A stretch of 23,941 nucleotides of DNA. Source: IDS-8 sp035304285. Lineage in GTDB: Bacteria > Pseudomonadota > Gammaproteobacteria > Steroidobacterales > Woeseiaceae. Positions 15,109-23,114 of the stretch are shown here, one piece after another. Position 1 is the first letter of the stretch. Every line of letters starts with the position of its first letter. The stretch covers positions 1-23,941 of the forward strand of contig DATGQI010000179.1 in the NCBI GenBank assembly GCA_035304285.1, read 5' to 3'. Under the pieces are notes generated by a model that searched no databases, had not been told where the DNA came from, and saw nothing but the letters and a program-made list of their open reading frames with translations. The position numbers and the translations under genes were made by a program.

Positions 15109-16052
15109 TGTCGAAGATACTGATAATCGCGGAGCACGATGGCGCATCCATCAACCCCAGTACCGCCAAGTGCGTCGCCTGCGCCAGCGGATTGCCGGAT
15201 GCGGAGGTTGACGTCGCGATTTTCTCCAACGAAGGGTCTACTTTGGCGGCAGCCGCGGCGAGCATGTCTTCGGTCCGGAAAGTGCTTAAGGTCGACCAGC
15301 CGGTCAATGAGCACCTGCTCGCCGCTATCCTGGCACCACAGGTTGCGGCGATGGCCGGCGACTATTCCCACATCTTCGGTCCATCGACGACTTTCGGTAA
15401 GGACCTGATGCCAAGAGTCGCCGCGTTGCTTGGTGTAAACCAGGTAAGCGATATCATGAGCATCGAAGGGAGCCATCGGTTCAAGCGACCTGTGTACGCC
15501 GGCAACGCGGTCCTTACGGTCGAGGCGCCTTCCGACCAGCCGGTGGTTGCCACTATCAGGACAGCTTCGTACCAGGCCGTGGGAAATGAGGGCAGCGCGC
15601 AGGTCGAGGAATTCTCCCTCGACGCTTCAATCCCGGATCACACGCGGTTTGTCGAATTGAGTGCCGGCAAATCGGACCGTCCGGACCTGCAAACGGCATC
15701 AACCGTCGTATCAGGCGGCCGCGCGCTGGGCGGCGCGGAGAACTTCGACATCATCTACAAGCTCGCGGACGCACTGGGTGCCGCCGTCGGGGCGTCGCGG
15801 GCGGCGGTAGACGCGGGTTATGTGCCGAACGAGATGCAGGTCGGCCAGACCGGCAAGATCATTGCGCCCGACCTGTATATCGCCATCGGAATATCCGGCG
15901 CCATTCAGCATCTCACCGGCATCAAGGACGCTGGCACGATCGTTGCGATAAACAAGGATGCGGAAGCCCCGATCTTCGAAATCGCCGACATAGGGCTGGT
16001 CGGCGACCTGTTCACTATCGTTCCAGAACTGGCGGAAGCGCTGCAGAAGTAG
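15108..16052 (+). CDS. etfA: Electron transfer flavoprotein, alpha subunit
   Basis: 314 residues. It is the FAD-carrying partner of EtfB in the cytoplasm. The N-terminal domain begins SKILIIAEHDGASINPSTAK, and GPSTTFGKDLMPRVAALLG follows near residue 90. The C-terminal FAD-binding signature LYIAIGISGAIQHLTG lies at about 256-271, followed by KDAGTIVAINKDAEAPIF. ATG 15108 overlaps the etfB stop (TGATG), and AAGGA lies 8 bases upstream, so the pair is translationally coupled. The longer open frame upstream is only the shadow of etfB. It ends just before a perfect hairpin shared with the convergent peroxiredoxin gene. Confidence 0.96.
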   Translation: MSKILIIAEHDGASINPSTAKCVACASGLPDAEVDVAIFSNEGSTLAAAAASMSSVRKVLKVDQPVNEHLLAAILAPQVAAMAGDYSHIFGPSTTFGKDLMPRVAALLGVNQVSDIMSIEGSHRFKRPVYAGNAVLTVEAPSDQPVVATIRTASYQAVGNEGSAQVEEFSLDASIPDHTRFVELSAGKSDRPDLQTASTVVSGGRALGGAENFDIIYKLADALGAAVGASRAAVDAGYVPNEMQVGQTGKIIAPDLYIAIGISGAIQHLTGIKDAGTIVAINKDAEAPIFEIADIGLVGDLFTIVPELAEALQK

Positions 16053-16060
16053 ACGAGCTC

Positions 16061-16087
16061 GTAGGAGCCCGCCATGCGGGCTCCTAC
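16061..16087. repeat. Perfect REP-like hairpin between convergent genes
   Basis: GTAGGAGCCCGC (16061-16072), loop CAT, GCGGGCTCCTAC (16076-16087) form a perfect 12-bp stem, with no T-tract on either side. It sits between the etfA stop (16052) and the peroxiredoxin stop (16098), the usual place for REP/BIME-type palindromes. It may act as a bidirectional transcription barrier or protect mRNA 3' ends. Confidence 0.7.
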
Positions 16088-16097
16088 AGTTGCTGTC

Positions 16098-16580
16098 CTA
16101 CAACTGCGAGAGAATCGCCTCGGCCTTGCTCACCTCGAACTTGCCGGGTTCCTCGACGGCAAGATGCTTGACCACCCCGTCGTCAACCACCATCGCGAAA
16201 CGTTGTCCGCGCTTGCCGAGACCGAAACCGCTGCCGTCCATCTCCAGTCCGAGCTTGCGCGTGTAGTCCCCGTTCCCATCCGCAAGCATTTTAACCTTGT
16301 CTCCGACCTTCCGGTCTTTACCCCAGGCATTCATGACGAACACGTCGTTGACCGCCATGCACGCTATGGTGTCCACGCCCTTGGCCACGATCTCATCGGC
16401 ATGATCTACGAAACCAGGCAGGTGATTTAGAGAGCAGGTTGGCGTAAACGCGCCCGGCACCGATACAAGCACAACTTTCTTGCCGGTGAAAAGATCGTCG
16501 CTGGATATTTTGCCCGGACCCTTGTCCGTCATAACGCCGAATTCGCCCGAAGGCATCCTGTCGCCCACCTTGATTGTCAT
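16098..16580 (-). CDS. Peroxiredoxin, Prx5 (redoxin) family
   Basis: 160 residues. This thiol peroxidase reduces hydrogen peroxide and organic hydroperoxides. The active-site loop PGAFTPTCS carries the peroxidatic Cys49 with the conserved Pro and Thr. The later Arg in KRGQRFAMVVDDG matches the conserved active-site Arg. A second Cys, Cys74 in TIACMAVND, lies in the usual Prx5 position but need not be the resolving residue; no glutaredoxin domain is attached. The frame extends to 16661. ATG 16580 was chosen because AGGAG lies 7 bases upstream and it gives the family start TIKVGDRMPSGEF. It is convergent with etfA. Confidence 0.93.
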   Translation of the reverse strand: MTIKVGDRMPSGEFGVMTDKGPGKISSDDLFTGKKVVLVSVPGAFTPTCSLNHLPGFVDHADEIVAKGVDTIACMAVNDVFVMNAWGKDRKVGDKVKMLADGNGDYTRKLGLEMDGSGFGLGKRGQRFAMVVDDGVVKHLAVEEPGKFEVSKAEAILSQL

Positions 16581-16910
16581 CAAATATCTCCTGCACTTAA
16601 AAAACCGGGGAAATTTTACTGTGTGACACGTATGCCGTTCGTTGCCGACACCGTCACGCACCGCATCTTATGCTGATTGCAGAGCGTAGTCATGAGTCCG
16701 GTTGCATCATTCCGATGTGTTCCGAGCGCGTTTGGCCAGGTCAGCCCATCTCGAATTCGATGTACAACTGTCCGCTACTCTATTGATTATTGGAACCTTT
16801 CGGAAGGTCCGACCGGGCCGAACTGCGGGGTGTCCCGGCCGCGCGCGCCCTGGTTGCTCCGCGCCACGGCTCGTCGGCAACGTATAATGCCCCGCTCTAC
16901 GGGAGGGAAA
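16581..16910. other. Divergent intergenic region, 330 bases
   Basis: This lies between the divergent peroxiredoxin and acyl-CoA dehydrogenase genes. The peroxiredoxin side has its Shine-Dalgarno and a TAAAAT box on the minus strand (16618-16613) without a good -35. The dehydrogenase side has TATAAT at 16883-16888. A small inverted repeat, ACCTTTCGGAAGGT, occurs near 16795-16810. No credible small gene or structured RNA was seen in the rest. Confidence 0.5.
16883..16888 (+). promoter_or_regulatory. Perfect -10 box before the acyl-CoA dehydrogenase gene
   Basis: TATAAT matches the sigma-70 -10 consensus exactly. It lies 22 bases before the GGGAGGG-type ribosome binding site region and start codon. 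No -35 hexamer at 16-19 bases is convincing; TTGCTC (16854-16859) is 23 bases away. The promoter may therefore need an activator. Confidence 0.5.
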
Positions 16911-18074
16911 ATGAATCTTGAACTGAACGAAGACCAGCGAATGATAAAGGCTGCGGCGCGAGAGTTCGCCCAGAACGAGATCGCTCCGATAGCGGCACGT
17001 TTCGATACCAGCGGAGAGTTCCCGGCTGAGACGATCAGGAAGGCAGGCGAACTCGGGTTCATGGGAGTCGAAATCCCGGAGGAGTACGGCGGTGCGGGCT
17101 TCGATGCGATCAGCTACGCACTGGTCATCTCGGAGATTTCGGCTGCCGACGCCGCGCATGGCACGATCGTGTCGGTCAACAATTCCCTCTACGGAACGTC
17201 ACTGCTCGATTTCGGCACCGAGGAACAGAAACGGGAGTTGCTGGAACCTGTTGCATCGGGACGTGTGAACGCCGCCTACGCACTGACAGAACCACAGTCG
17301 GGGTCCGATGCGGCGTCAATGCGTTCTCGAGCGACGCTTTCGCCGGACGGCTCGTTCTACACGATCAATGCCAGGAAGTCCTGGATAACGTCCGGGCCCG
17401 TCGCAAAGTACATCGTCCTGTTCGCCCGTACAGAACGCGAAAACGAGTCTCCCGGCATCAGCGCTTTCGTCATCGACACCGAACTCCCGGGCTTCGAGCG
17501 CGGCAAGACCGAGCCGAAGCTCGGCATCCGTGCTTCCGCAACCTGCGAAATCGAACTGACAGACTACAAGTGCACTGCAGACCGCCGGCTCGGCGCGGAA
17601 GGCGAGGGATTTCGGATAGCGATGGCGGCGCTGGATGCAGGAAGGATCGGAATCGCAGCCCAGTCCTTAGGGATAGCGGAAGCCGCCTACGCGGCCGCGC
17701 TTCAGTACTCCCGTGAACGCAAGGCCTTCGGCAGCGAAATCGGCAGCTTCCAGGCAATCCAGGCAAAGATCGCCGACATGAAGATGCGGATCGAGGCTTC
17801 ACGGCTCCTCATCTACAAAGCCGCATGGAACAAGATGGAAGCAAAGAAGAACGGAGCGAAGAACACCCTTTACGGCAGCCTCGCGAAGCTTTTCGCCTCG
17901 GAAACGGCGATGTTCGTCGCCCACCAGGCGTTGCAGATCCACGGCGGCATGGGCTACAGCAAGGAGCTTCCCCTCGAACGTTATTTCCGTGACGCGAAGA
18001 TCACCGAGATATACGAGGGAACCAGTGAGATTCAGCGCATGGTCATCGGCAGGCTTGAAACCGGGCTACGGTAG
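16911..18074 (+). CDS. Acyl-CoA dehydrogenase, short/medium-chain type
   Basis: 387 residues, the usual length. This FAD enzyme oxidises an acyl-CoA to the trans-2-enoyl-CoA and gives electrons to EtfAB. Visible motifs are GGAGFDAISYALVISEIS (60-77), the flavin/substrate segment YALTEPQSGSDAA (123-135), RKAFGSEIGSFQAIQAKIADM (residues 270-290) and GGMGYSKELPLERYFRDAKI (345-364). The catalytic base is Glu369 in IYEGTSEIQR, the position used by short- and medium-chain enzymes. ATG 16911 follows GGGAGGGAAA; the frame extends upstream to 16677 but without family sequence. Butyryl-CoA-like substrates are plausible, though short branched-chain or glutaryl-type acids cannot be excluded. Confidence 0.93.
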   Translation: MNLELNEDQRMIKAAAREFAQNEIAPIAARFDTSGEFPAETIRKAGELGFMGVEIPEEYGGAGFDAISYALVISEISAADAAHGTIVSVNNSLYGTSLLDFGTEEQKRELLEPVASGRVNAAYALTEPQSGSDAASMRSRATLSPDGSFYTINARKSWITSGPVAKYIVLFARTERENESPGISAFVIDTELPGFERGKTEPKLGIRASATCEIELTDYKCTADRRLGAEGEGFRIAMAALDAGRIGIAAQSLGIAEAAYAAALQYSRERKAFGSEIGSFQAIQAKIADMKMRIEASRLLIYKAAWNKMEAKKNGAKNTLYGSLAKLFASETAMFVAHQALQIHGGMGYSKELPLERYFRDAKITEIYEGTSEIQRMVIGRLETGLR

Positions 18075-18161
18075 GCGCATGCGGTGGTCGATGCATGTTT
18101 GGAATGCCGGAGAGAGACCAAGCTCTGGCGAAATCGCTTGCAGGGCGAGCTTCTGTGGCGG

Positions 18162-18482
18162 TTAGCCCTCGTTTTCCGCCACGTGCACGATTAGCCCGTC
18201 AAGTTCGTCGTTCATCTCGATCTGGCAGGTCAGGCGGCTGTTCGCCTTCCTCTCGTACGCCGCCTCCAGCATGCTGTCTTCCATGTCGTCCATCTCGGGC
18301 AACTTGTCGAGCCAGGCCTCGTCAATATAGCTGTGGCAGGTCGCGCAGGCACACGCTCCCCCGCACTCAGCGACTATCCCGTCGATGTTGTTGTTAATGG
18401 CTCCTTCCATTACGGAATAGCCATTTTCGACCTCGACTTCGTGGCGTTCGCCGCTCGGCGTTATGTAGATTACTTTAGGCAT
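18162..18482 (-). CDS. [2Fe-2S] ferredoxin, adrenodoxin/putidaredoxin type
   Basis: 106 residues, a small cytoplasmic electron carrier. The cluster ligands follow the adrenodoxin pattern Cys40-x5-Cys46-x2-Cys49 (within CGGACACATCH) and Cys86 (RLTCQIE). An additional Cys44 lies inside the loop. The acidic patch LDKLPEMDDMEDSMLE (59-74) is the partner-binding surface typical of this class. Such ferredoxins serve cytochrome P450s, Rieske oxygenases or iron-sulfur assembly; no P450, ferredoxin reductase or isc genes are in the window, so the partner is unknown. The Shine-Dalgarno is weak but the upstream promoter is good. The gene is convergent with the acyl-CoA dehydrogenase gene. Confidence 0.93.
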   Translation of the reverse strand: MPKVIYITPSGERHEVEVENGYSVMEGAINNNIDGIVAECGGACACATCHSYIDEAWLDKLPEMDDMEDSMLEAAYERKANSRLTCQIEMNDELDGLIVHVAENEG

Positions 18483-18527
18483 CGGATTTAAGTGGTCTGC
18501 GCCACGTCAGGCTGAAAAAAGCGCGCC

Positions 18528-18557
18528 ATTGTAAAGACGCAGGCGGGAATGGGTCAA
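18528..18557 (-). promoter_or_regulatory. Sigma-70 promoter for the ferredoxin gene
   Basis: On the minus strand TTGACC (18557-18552) and TACAAT (18533-18528) are separated by 18 bases, each matching five of six consensus bases. Transcription would begin near 18521, leaving a leader of about 40 bases before ATG 18482. This is the best promoter match in the window. Confidence 0.7.
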
Positions 18558-18595
18558 CGTGAACGAACCCGTCATAAAACCATGTGAAACGGGAA

Positions 18596-18634
18596 GTGCC
18601 GGCGCATGACCTTGCGGGTCGTGCGCCGGGGCAC
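18596..18634 (-). terminator. Strong hairpin downstream of the Ton cluster
   Basis: GTGCCGGCGCATGACC (18596-18611) pairs with GGTCGTGCGCCGGGGCAC (18617-18634) across a 5-base loop, with one wobble/mismatch and a 2-base bulge. It lies about 50 bases after the stop of the TPR gene and before the ferredoxin promoter, so it probably limits read-through. The T-run that follows on the minus strand is poor (TTCCCGTTTC), so an intrinsic terminator is not certain. Confidence 0.5.
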
Positions 18635-18683
18635 CAGTCGGGATACGGATGGGCGGCGAACAGCCCCGCCTTACGCCTCGCCT

Positions 18684-20033
18684 CTACTGAAGGCCGATAT
18701 CAATGCCGCCCTTGCGTTGTTCCAGGGCCTGCTGTTGCCGCCGCGCAGCGACCTCGGCAAGGCGAATCTGTTCATTTCGCTGAACGTCGCTCTCGATCAC
18801 ATCGATCCACTGCCGGGCCATCGTGCGGGAACGGTCATTCCTGGCCGCAGCGCGGAACGCTGTTATGGCGTCCTCGTAGCGCTTGAGGTTATAGAGGCAC
18901 ATGCCGAGAGATATCTGGGCATGGTCGGGACTTTTGAGACCGCCGACGTTCAACCCTTCCCTCGCCGTCTCCACACATTCCTCGTATTCACCCAGGTTGA
19001 GGTGCGTGTTGGCCAGTCGCAGGTACAACTCGCCGTCCCGGTCCAGCCGGGCAGCCTGCTGCAGGGCAGGAATTGCTTTCTCGTCTTCCATTGCCAGCGA
19101 CCATGCCTGCGAAAGCAGCCGGTAATTCTTGGCGTTCTTCTCGACTCGGCCGCTCTCCATCTCAGCCTCGAGCAGCCGGGCTGCCTTGTACGGCACTTCG
19201 TGCTGCATATAGAGCTGGGCCATCGTGACGAGCTCGCTCTCGGTGGTGAGCAATTCCTGCGTGTGAAGGGCGTCGTAAGAAGCGATCAGGTTCTGCTCCG
19301 CATTCAGTTCCGTGAAGGCGCCGGCCAGCGTGAACCAGTATCGCTTCTTCGGCCAGTTCTCCAAGAGGATCTTGTGTATGTCCCTCACCTTCGCAAAGTT
19401 TTCCTGCTGGAAGTAGGCGAAGTTCAACAGGACGTACCAGTCTTCCTTGATAGCGACGTTGCGGTTCCTGGCAACCTCCATCGCCGTCTCGATCGGTTTC
19501 ACCATGTCCTGGTAACGGTCAACCTGGTACAGGTTCTGGGCGTAAAGGATGTATGGCTCCGGGCCGGGATTGGTTTCCAGCGCGAACCATTGGTCGAGAA
19601 ATTCGAGGGCTTCCGCGTACTGCTCTTCCATCGTGCTGAGCTGCGCCAGCGTATAGATGGTCTGCTTGCGCATCTGATCCTCGAGACTGGGGATTTGCAG
19701 CAATTCCTTGTATGTCGCGATCGCCTTCGCCGTGTCTTCCATGTTGTAGTAGACGAAGCCGATGTAGTTCAGCACGTTCGTCAATTCGTACTCTGTCAGC
19801 TTGCGCTGCCGCAGGTCATTCAGTGTACGGAGGGCACCCTGGTAGTCTTTCGCGTCGACCTGTTCCTGCGCTCCCTGGATCTTGTCATACACTTCCTTGC
19901 TGACGGCCTGTGCTTCCTTGGTTTTCTGCTCCGGCTGTCCTTCCTCCTCTTGCGCATGCAGGGGACCCGCGAGAATACAAAGGCTGGCCAGTACAAGGCT
20001 GAGCTTTGTCAGGAATCGGCTATTGCTGTTCAT
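18684..20033 (-). CDS. Periplasmic TPR-repeat protein of the Ton cluster
   Basis: 449 residues. A signal peptide of about 27 residues ends at GPLHA before QEEE, so the protein should be exported. The mature chain is nearly all helical, with tetratricopeptide-like units such as KDYQGALRTLNDL, EDTAKAIATYKELLQIP, EQYAEALEFLDQW, GELYLRLANTHLNLGEYEEC and GMCLYNLKRYEDAITAFRAA, and a Gln/Arg-rich C-terminus. TPR proteins at the end of TtpC-ExbBD-TonB clusters occur in other gammaproteobacteria. A scaffold or assembly role is inferred from this. ATG 20033 was chosen over the upstream ATG 20054 because GAGGA lies 8 bases before it and it gives a proper signal peptide. Confidence 0.85.
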   Translation of the reverse strand: MNSNSRFLTKLSLVLASLCILAGPLHAQEEEGQPEQKTKEAQAVSKEVYDKIQGAQEQVDAKDYQGALRTLNDLRQRKLTEYELTNVLNYIGFVYYNMEDTAKAIATYKELLQIPSLEDQMRKQTIYTLAQLSTMEEQYAEALEFLDQWFALETNPGPEPYILYAQNLYQVDRYQDMVKPIETAMEVARNRNVAIKEDWYVLLNFAYFQQENFAKVRDIHKILLENWPKKRYWFTLAGAFTELNAEQNLIASYDALHTQELLTTESELVTMAQLYMQHEVPYKAARLLEAEMESGRVEKNAKNYRLLSQAWSLAMEDEKAIPALQQAARLDRDGELYLRLANTHLNLGEYEECVETAREGLNVGGLKSPDHAQISLGMCLYNLKRYEDAITAFRAAARNDRSRTMARQWIDVIESDVQRNEQIRLAEVAARRQQQALEQRKGGIDIGLQ

Positions 20034-20093
20034 GATAAATGTCCTCTCGAGCATCGCGTCGGGATCGTTCGGCCGGCACCCGTTACAAATACC

Positions 20094-20699
20094 CTATTCC
20101 TCGATCTTGAAGGTAATGCGTGTCTTGACGTTGGGCACTTCCACGGGTTGTCCGTCTACAACGCGCGGCTTGTACTTGAACTTCAACACGGCTTGCGTCG
20201 CGGCACGTTCGAACAGGCTGCTGGTGGAAAACAGGACTACCGGATCCTTCACAGTACCGGCAGTAGTCACCGTGAATCCCATGTCCACGTACCCTTCGAC
20301 ACCGCGCGACAGCGCACGTGCCGGGTAAACCGGCGCCACGCGCACGATCGGCAGGTAGTCGCCCTCGGCAATGTTCATGCCCCCGGGGCCGCCGATCTGA
20401 ACGTCATTCGAGACTGAGGGCGGCGGAATGTTGATCGTGGCGGCATTCGGATCGACGTTGTCCATCTCTTGCGGCGGCACCTCCGGCGGCACCTCCGGCG
20501 GCGGTGGCGGCTTCTCGGGCTTGACGTCCTCCGTCTGCACGTTCTCGTTGCGCTTCACGCGAACGAATTCGAGCATATGCCGTGCACGCGGCTTGGTTAT
20601 CGCTTCCTCACCGTAAGCAATCAGCAGGTGCATCAGGAAGAGAAGACTCAGTGTCACGATGACACCGGTGACAATGGCGAATGCGTACCTGCCGATCAT
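20094..20699 (-). CDS. tonB: TonB energy-transducing protein
   Basis: 201 residues, shorter than E. coli TonB. It spans the periplasm and drives TonB-dependent outer-membrane receptors. One N-terminal membrane helix (about 6-28) contains Ser18 and His24, matching the conserved polar residues of TonB signal anchors. A short Pro-rich linker (about 60-76, KPEKPPPPPEVPPEVPP) follows. The C-terminal TonB domain (about 115-201) has YPARALSRGVEGYVDMGFTV and FKYKPRVVDGQPVEV. The short linker is typical of TonB2-like proteins that work with TtpC. The Shine-Dalgarno GAGAGG is 6 bases upstream. It is downstream of exbD in the same operon. Confidence 0.94.
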   Translation of the reverse strand: MIGRYAFAIVTGVIVTLSLLFLMHLLIAYGEEAITKPRARHMLEFVRVKRNENVQTEDVKPEKPPPPPEVPPEVPPQEMDNVDPNAATINIPPPSVSNDVQIGGPGGMNIAEGDYLPIVRVAPVYPARALSRGVEGYVDMGFTVTTAGTVKDPVVLFSTSSLFERAATQAVLKFKYKPRVVDGQPVEVPNVKTRITFKIEE

Positions 20700-20756
20700 G
20701 ATTTACCTCTCCCGGGCATCGACCCTGCAGCCCATCCTGTCATATATGAGCCGCTC

Positions 20757-21167
20757 CTAATCATTTAAAGCCGCAATGGATATATTGTAAACACCTGCCG
20801 CGCGGGATGCGTCCATCACCGTCACCAGCGTCTCGTTGGTCGACTTCTTGTCTGCCTGGATCACGACCGAACCCTTCGGATTCTCTGCGTGCAGGCGTTC
20901 GATGTTTGCCCGCACCGCCCGCGGGTCCACCAGGCGGCGGTCAATCCAGATCTCATCATTGGGACTGATGGCGATGAGAATGTTCGCGTCCTCCACCCTC
21001 TCGGCCGTGGGGGCGTCGGGACGATTCACGTCGATCCCCGCCTCCTTGATGAACGACGCCGTCACAATGAAGAAAATGAGCATGATGAACACGACGTCCA
21101 GCATGGGCGTCAGGTTGATCTCATTTTCCTCGTCGTCGCCGCCGGCACCTTCGGAAAATCTACGCAT
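20757..21167 (-). CDS. exbD: Proton-channel subunit ExbD
   Basis: 136 residues. ExbD and ExbB form the proton-driven motor that energises TonB. The N-terminal cytoplasmic stretch EENEINLTPMLDVVFIMLIF runs into one membrane helix carrying Asp24, the protonatable residue equivalent to Asp25 of E. coli ExbD. The periplasmic domain includes VVIQADKKSTNETLVTVMD. GGAAGG lies 8 bases before the ATG. It sits 36 bases after exbB and 57 bases before tonB. Confidence 0.95.
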   Translation of the reverse strand: MRRFSEGAGGDDEENEINLTPMLDVVFIMLIFFIVTASFIKEAGIDVNRPDAPTAERVEDANILIAISPNDEIWIDRRLVDPRAVRANIERLHAENPKGSVVIQADKKSTNETLVTVMDASRAAGVYNISIAALND

Positions 21168-21203
21168 GTTGATTACCTTCCAGTCAAAATTCGTTAATAA
21201 AAG

Positions 21204-21731
21204 CTAGTGGTCCATGGTGAGCGAGTCCGCGAGAAACTCCGTTTCCCGCGTAGAGCGCCGCGTCAGCAAAGTGACGAGGAGCACCCCGGAAAGCGCTCCC
21301 ACCATCCCGGCCATCGTGGGTATGGTGGCCTGCGATACGCCTGCCGCCATTGCCCGGACATTACCGGACCCGGACAGCGCCATGACCTCGAATACCCGGA
21401 TCATGCCGGTCACGGTCCCCAGCAGTCCCAGTAACGGGCAAAGCGCGACCAGCGTCTGGATCATCGGGATCGAGCCCATCGTGAGCTGGTCGAAGCGGGA
21501 TATCATTCCCTCCCGGATCTGGTGTGCGTGCCAGGACCTGCGCTCCGCCCGGGATTCCCAGCTCTGCTGCATGTCCGCCGCTACAGCCTTCATGGTTGTG
21601 CGAAAGAACAGCAGCCGCTCGATGATGAGCACCCACATCACGAATATGGTGATGGCTATCCAGGTTAACACCGGCCCGCCGAGATTCATGAAATCCCGGA
21701 TGGCTTCGATGCTGTCATACAACCAGTGCAT
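21204..21731 (-). CDS. exbB: Proton-channel subunit ExbB
   Basis: 175 residues, a short ExbB of the MotA/TolQ/ExbB family. A first membrane helix at about 19-39 (GPVLTWIAITIFVMWVLIIE) is followed by a cytoplasmic loop and two more helices carrying the family motif ALCPLLGLLGTVTGMIRVF (about 95-113) and a Gly/Ala-rich AGVSQATIPTMAGMVGALSG. It starts 15 bases after the ttpC stop, and its Shine-Dalgarno (GAGGG) overlaps that gap. It is the second ExbB-type protein of the cluster; the larger TtpC precedes it. Confidence 0.94.
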   Translation of the reverse strand: MHWLYDSIEAIRDFMNLGGPVLTWIAITIFVMWVLIIERLLFFRTTMKAVAADMQQSWESRAERRSWHAHQIREGMISRFDQLTMGSIPMIQTLVALCPLLGLLGTVTGMIRVFEVMALSGSGNVRAMAAGVSQATIPTMAGMVGALSGVLLVTLLTRRSTRETEFLADSLTMDH

Positions 21732-21746
21732 CGTTATCGCCCTCGC

Positions 21747-23114
21747 CTAACCACGGCGCTCAGAGTGCTCCGCGACGATACCGGCACTCTGCGAGCTGAT
21801 GATATTGATGATCTTGCGGCTCTGGCCGCTCACCACGGTGTGGATCAACACCATCGGGATCGCCACCACCAGGCCGAGTACCGTAGTCACCAGGGCCTGC
21901 GAAATACCGCCGGCCATCATCTTCGGGTCACCCGCGCCGTAAAGCGTAATCACCTGGAACGTCTTGATCATACCCGTCACCGTTCCAAGCAGGCCCATCA
22001 GCGGGGCCACCACCGAAACCACCTTGATGAACAGCAATCCCTTGGTCAGCCCCGGCATCTCCTTTAGAGCAGCTTCACTGAGCTTGAGTTCAATCGTTTC
22101 GGTATCGGCATTCCTGTTGGACTCGTACGCCGCCAGGACCCGCCCCAGCGGGTTGTCGGAGCTGGCACGGTCGCTCTTCAGCTGTGCGGACACCTTGCGC
22201 GCGGCCAATGTCAGCGCGATCCAGCGCCAGATCGCGATCAGCAGCCCGATGATGCCGAGTGCGATGATCGAGTAACCGACGATTCCGCCCTGGTTCACCT
22301 GCTCGCCAATGGTCGGCGATTCCACCAGCAAGGCCAGGATGCTGCCGCGTGTGACGTCGAGGCCGAATCCCACCATGCCGTCTTCGGTGTCGATCATGTC
22401 GGCTGTCGACCCCGTGTAACGCGCTTCGTCCGGTTGCCGCTGCAGTTCGCTGATGGCGCCCGACTCCGAAGAGTAGGTCAGGTAACCGTCTTCGTAGACA
22501 ATATTGAAAACGCCTACCCTCGCGACTTCGGTGTTCAGCTGCTCGCCGTTCGCAAGTGTAATTTCGGCGGGGAACCTGACGTTCCTGCCGGACTCCGTGA
22601 TCTCACGCTGCAACTCGAACCACAGGCGCTCGATATCTTCAATCGACGCCAGCGAACTTGCACCGGCCATCTTGGCGCCAAGCTCGCTGAGGAACTGGGT
22701 GCGGTCCGGGTACTGGATGTTGGTCAGCGATGAGCGAAACCGGCCCTGGGTGTCGCCCGTGACTGTCTGCAGAACGCCGAACAGCTCTTTCAGAGCTCCG
22801 AGCCGTTCGTCGAGTGCCGCCCTCGCAGTCGCGATTTCTTCCTGGTTCGACGCGAACAGGTTCTCGAGCCGGCTGCTCTCGGCCTCGAGCTGTTCACGTT
22901 GAGCACGGGCCCGGTTCAGGAGTTGTTGCTGTTCGTTGCGGCGCTGGGCGAACTCCGCCTCGCGCTGCCGGGCTTCTTCGGAATCCCGCGCCTGTCCGCG
23001 CTGGATCTGCTGCAACAGCTCGGACATGCTACTCGCAGGCTGCTCCTGGTTCTGCGCCTGCGCTACGCCAAATCCGAGCAGGCCGGCGGCGACGATAATT
23101 GCTATGCGTTTCAT
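21747..23114 (-). CDS. ttpC: TtpC-like MotA/TolQ/ExbB protein with large periplasmic domain
   Basis: 455 residues. A signal peptide (1-20, ending VAQA) is followed by a long charged coiled coil (about 30-115) and a periplasmic domain up to about 275. The C-terminal ExbB-type domain has membrane helices at about 278-299, 363-384 and 405-427 and the motif VVAPLMGLLGTVTGMIKTFQ. This architecture matches TtpC, the accessory protein required by TonB2 systems in Vibrio, where it acts with ExbB2, ExbD2 and TonB2. The ATG directly abuts the TAA stop of the DUF3450 gene (TAAATG), with GGGGAG upstream, so the two genes are tightly coupled. Confidence 0.92.
   Translation of the reverse strand: MKRIAIIVAAGLLGFGVAQAQNQEQPASSMSELLQQIQRGQARDSEEARQREAEFAQRRNEQQQLLNRARAQREQLEAESSRLENLFASNQEEIATARAALDERLGALKELFGVLQTVTGDTQGRFRSSLTNIQYPDRTQFLSELGAKMAGASSLASIEDIERLWFELQREITESGRNVRFPAEITLANGEQLNTEVARVGVFNIVYEDGYLTYSSESGAISELQRQPDEARYTGSTADMIDTEDGMVGFGLDVTRGSILALLVESPTIGEQVNQGGIVGYSIIALGIIGLLIAIWRWIALTLAARKVSAQLKSDRASSDNPLGRVLAAYESNRNADTETIELKLSEAALKEMPGLTKGLLFIKVVSVVAPLMGLLGTVTGMIKTFQVITLYGAGDPKMMAGGISQALVTTVLGLVVAIPMVLIHTVVSGQSRKIINIISSQSAGIVAEHSERRG

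Noticed and set aside
18120..18152. AAGCTC/GAGCTT inverted repeat between the acyl-CoA dehydrogenase and ferredoxin genes as a bidirectional terminator.
   Set aside because: The stem is only 6 bp with a large loop and no T-tract on either side.
18606..20417. A 603-codon plus-strand open frame opposite the TPR and tonB genes.
   Set aside because: It is antisense to the TPR gene and most of tonB, crosses the intergenic gap, and its protein shows no family motifs. The minus-strand genes have clear signal peptides, motifs and Shine-Dalgarno sites.
20461..20525. GC-rich repetitive tract on the plus strand (GGCGGCACCTCCGGCGG type).
   Set aside because: It encodes the Pro-rich linker of TonB on the minus strand, which explains the repetition; it is not an independent repeat element.
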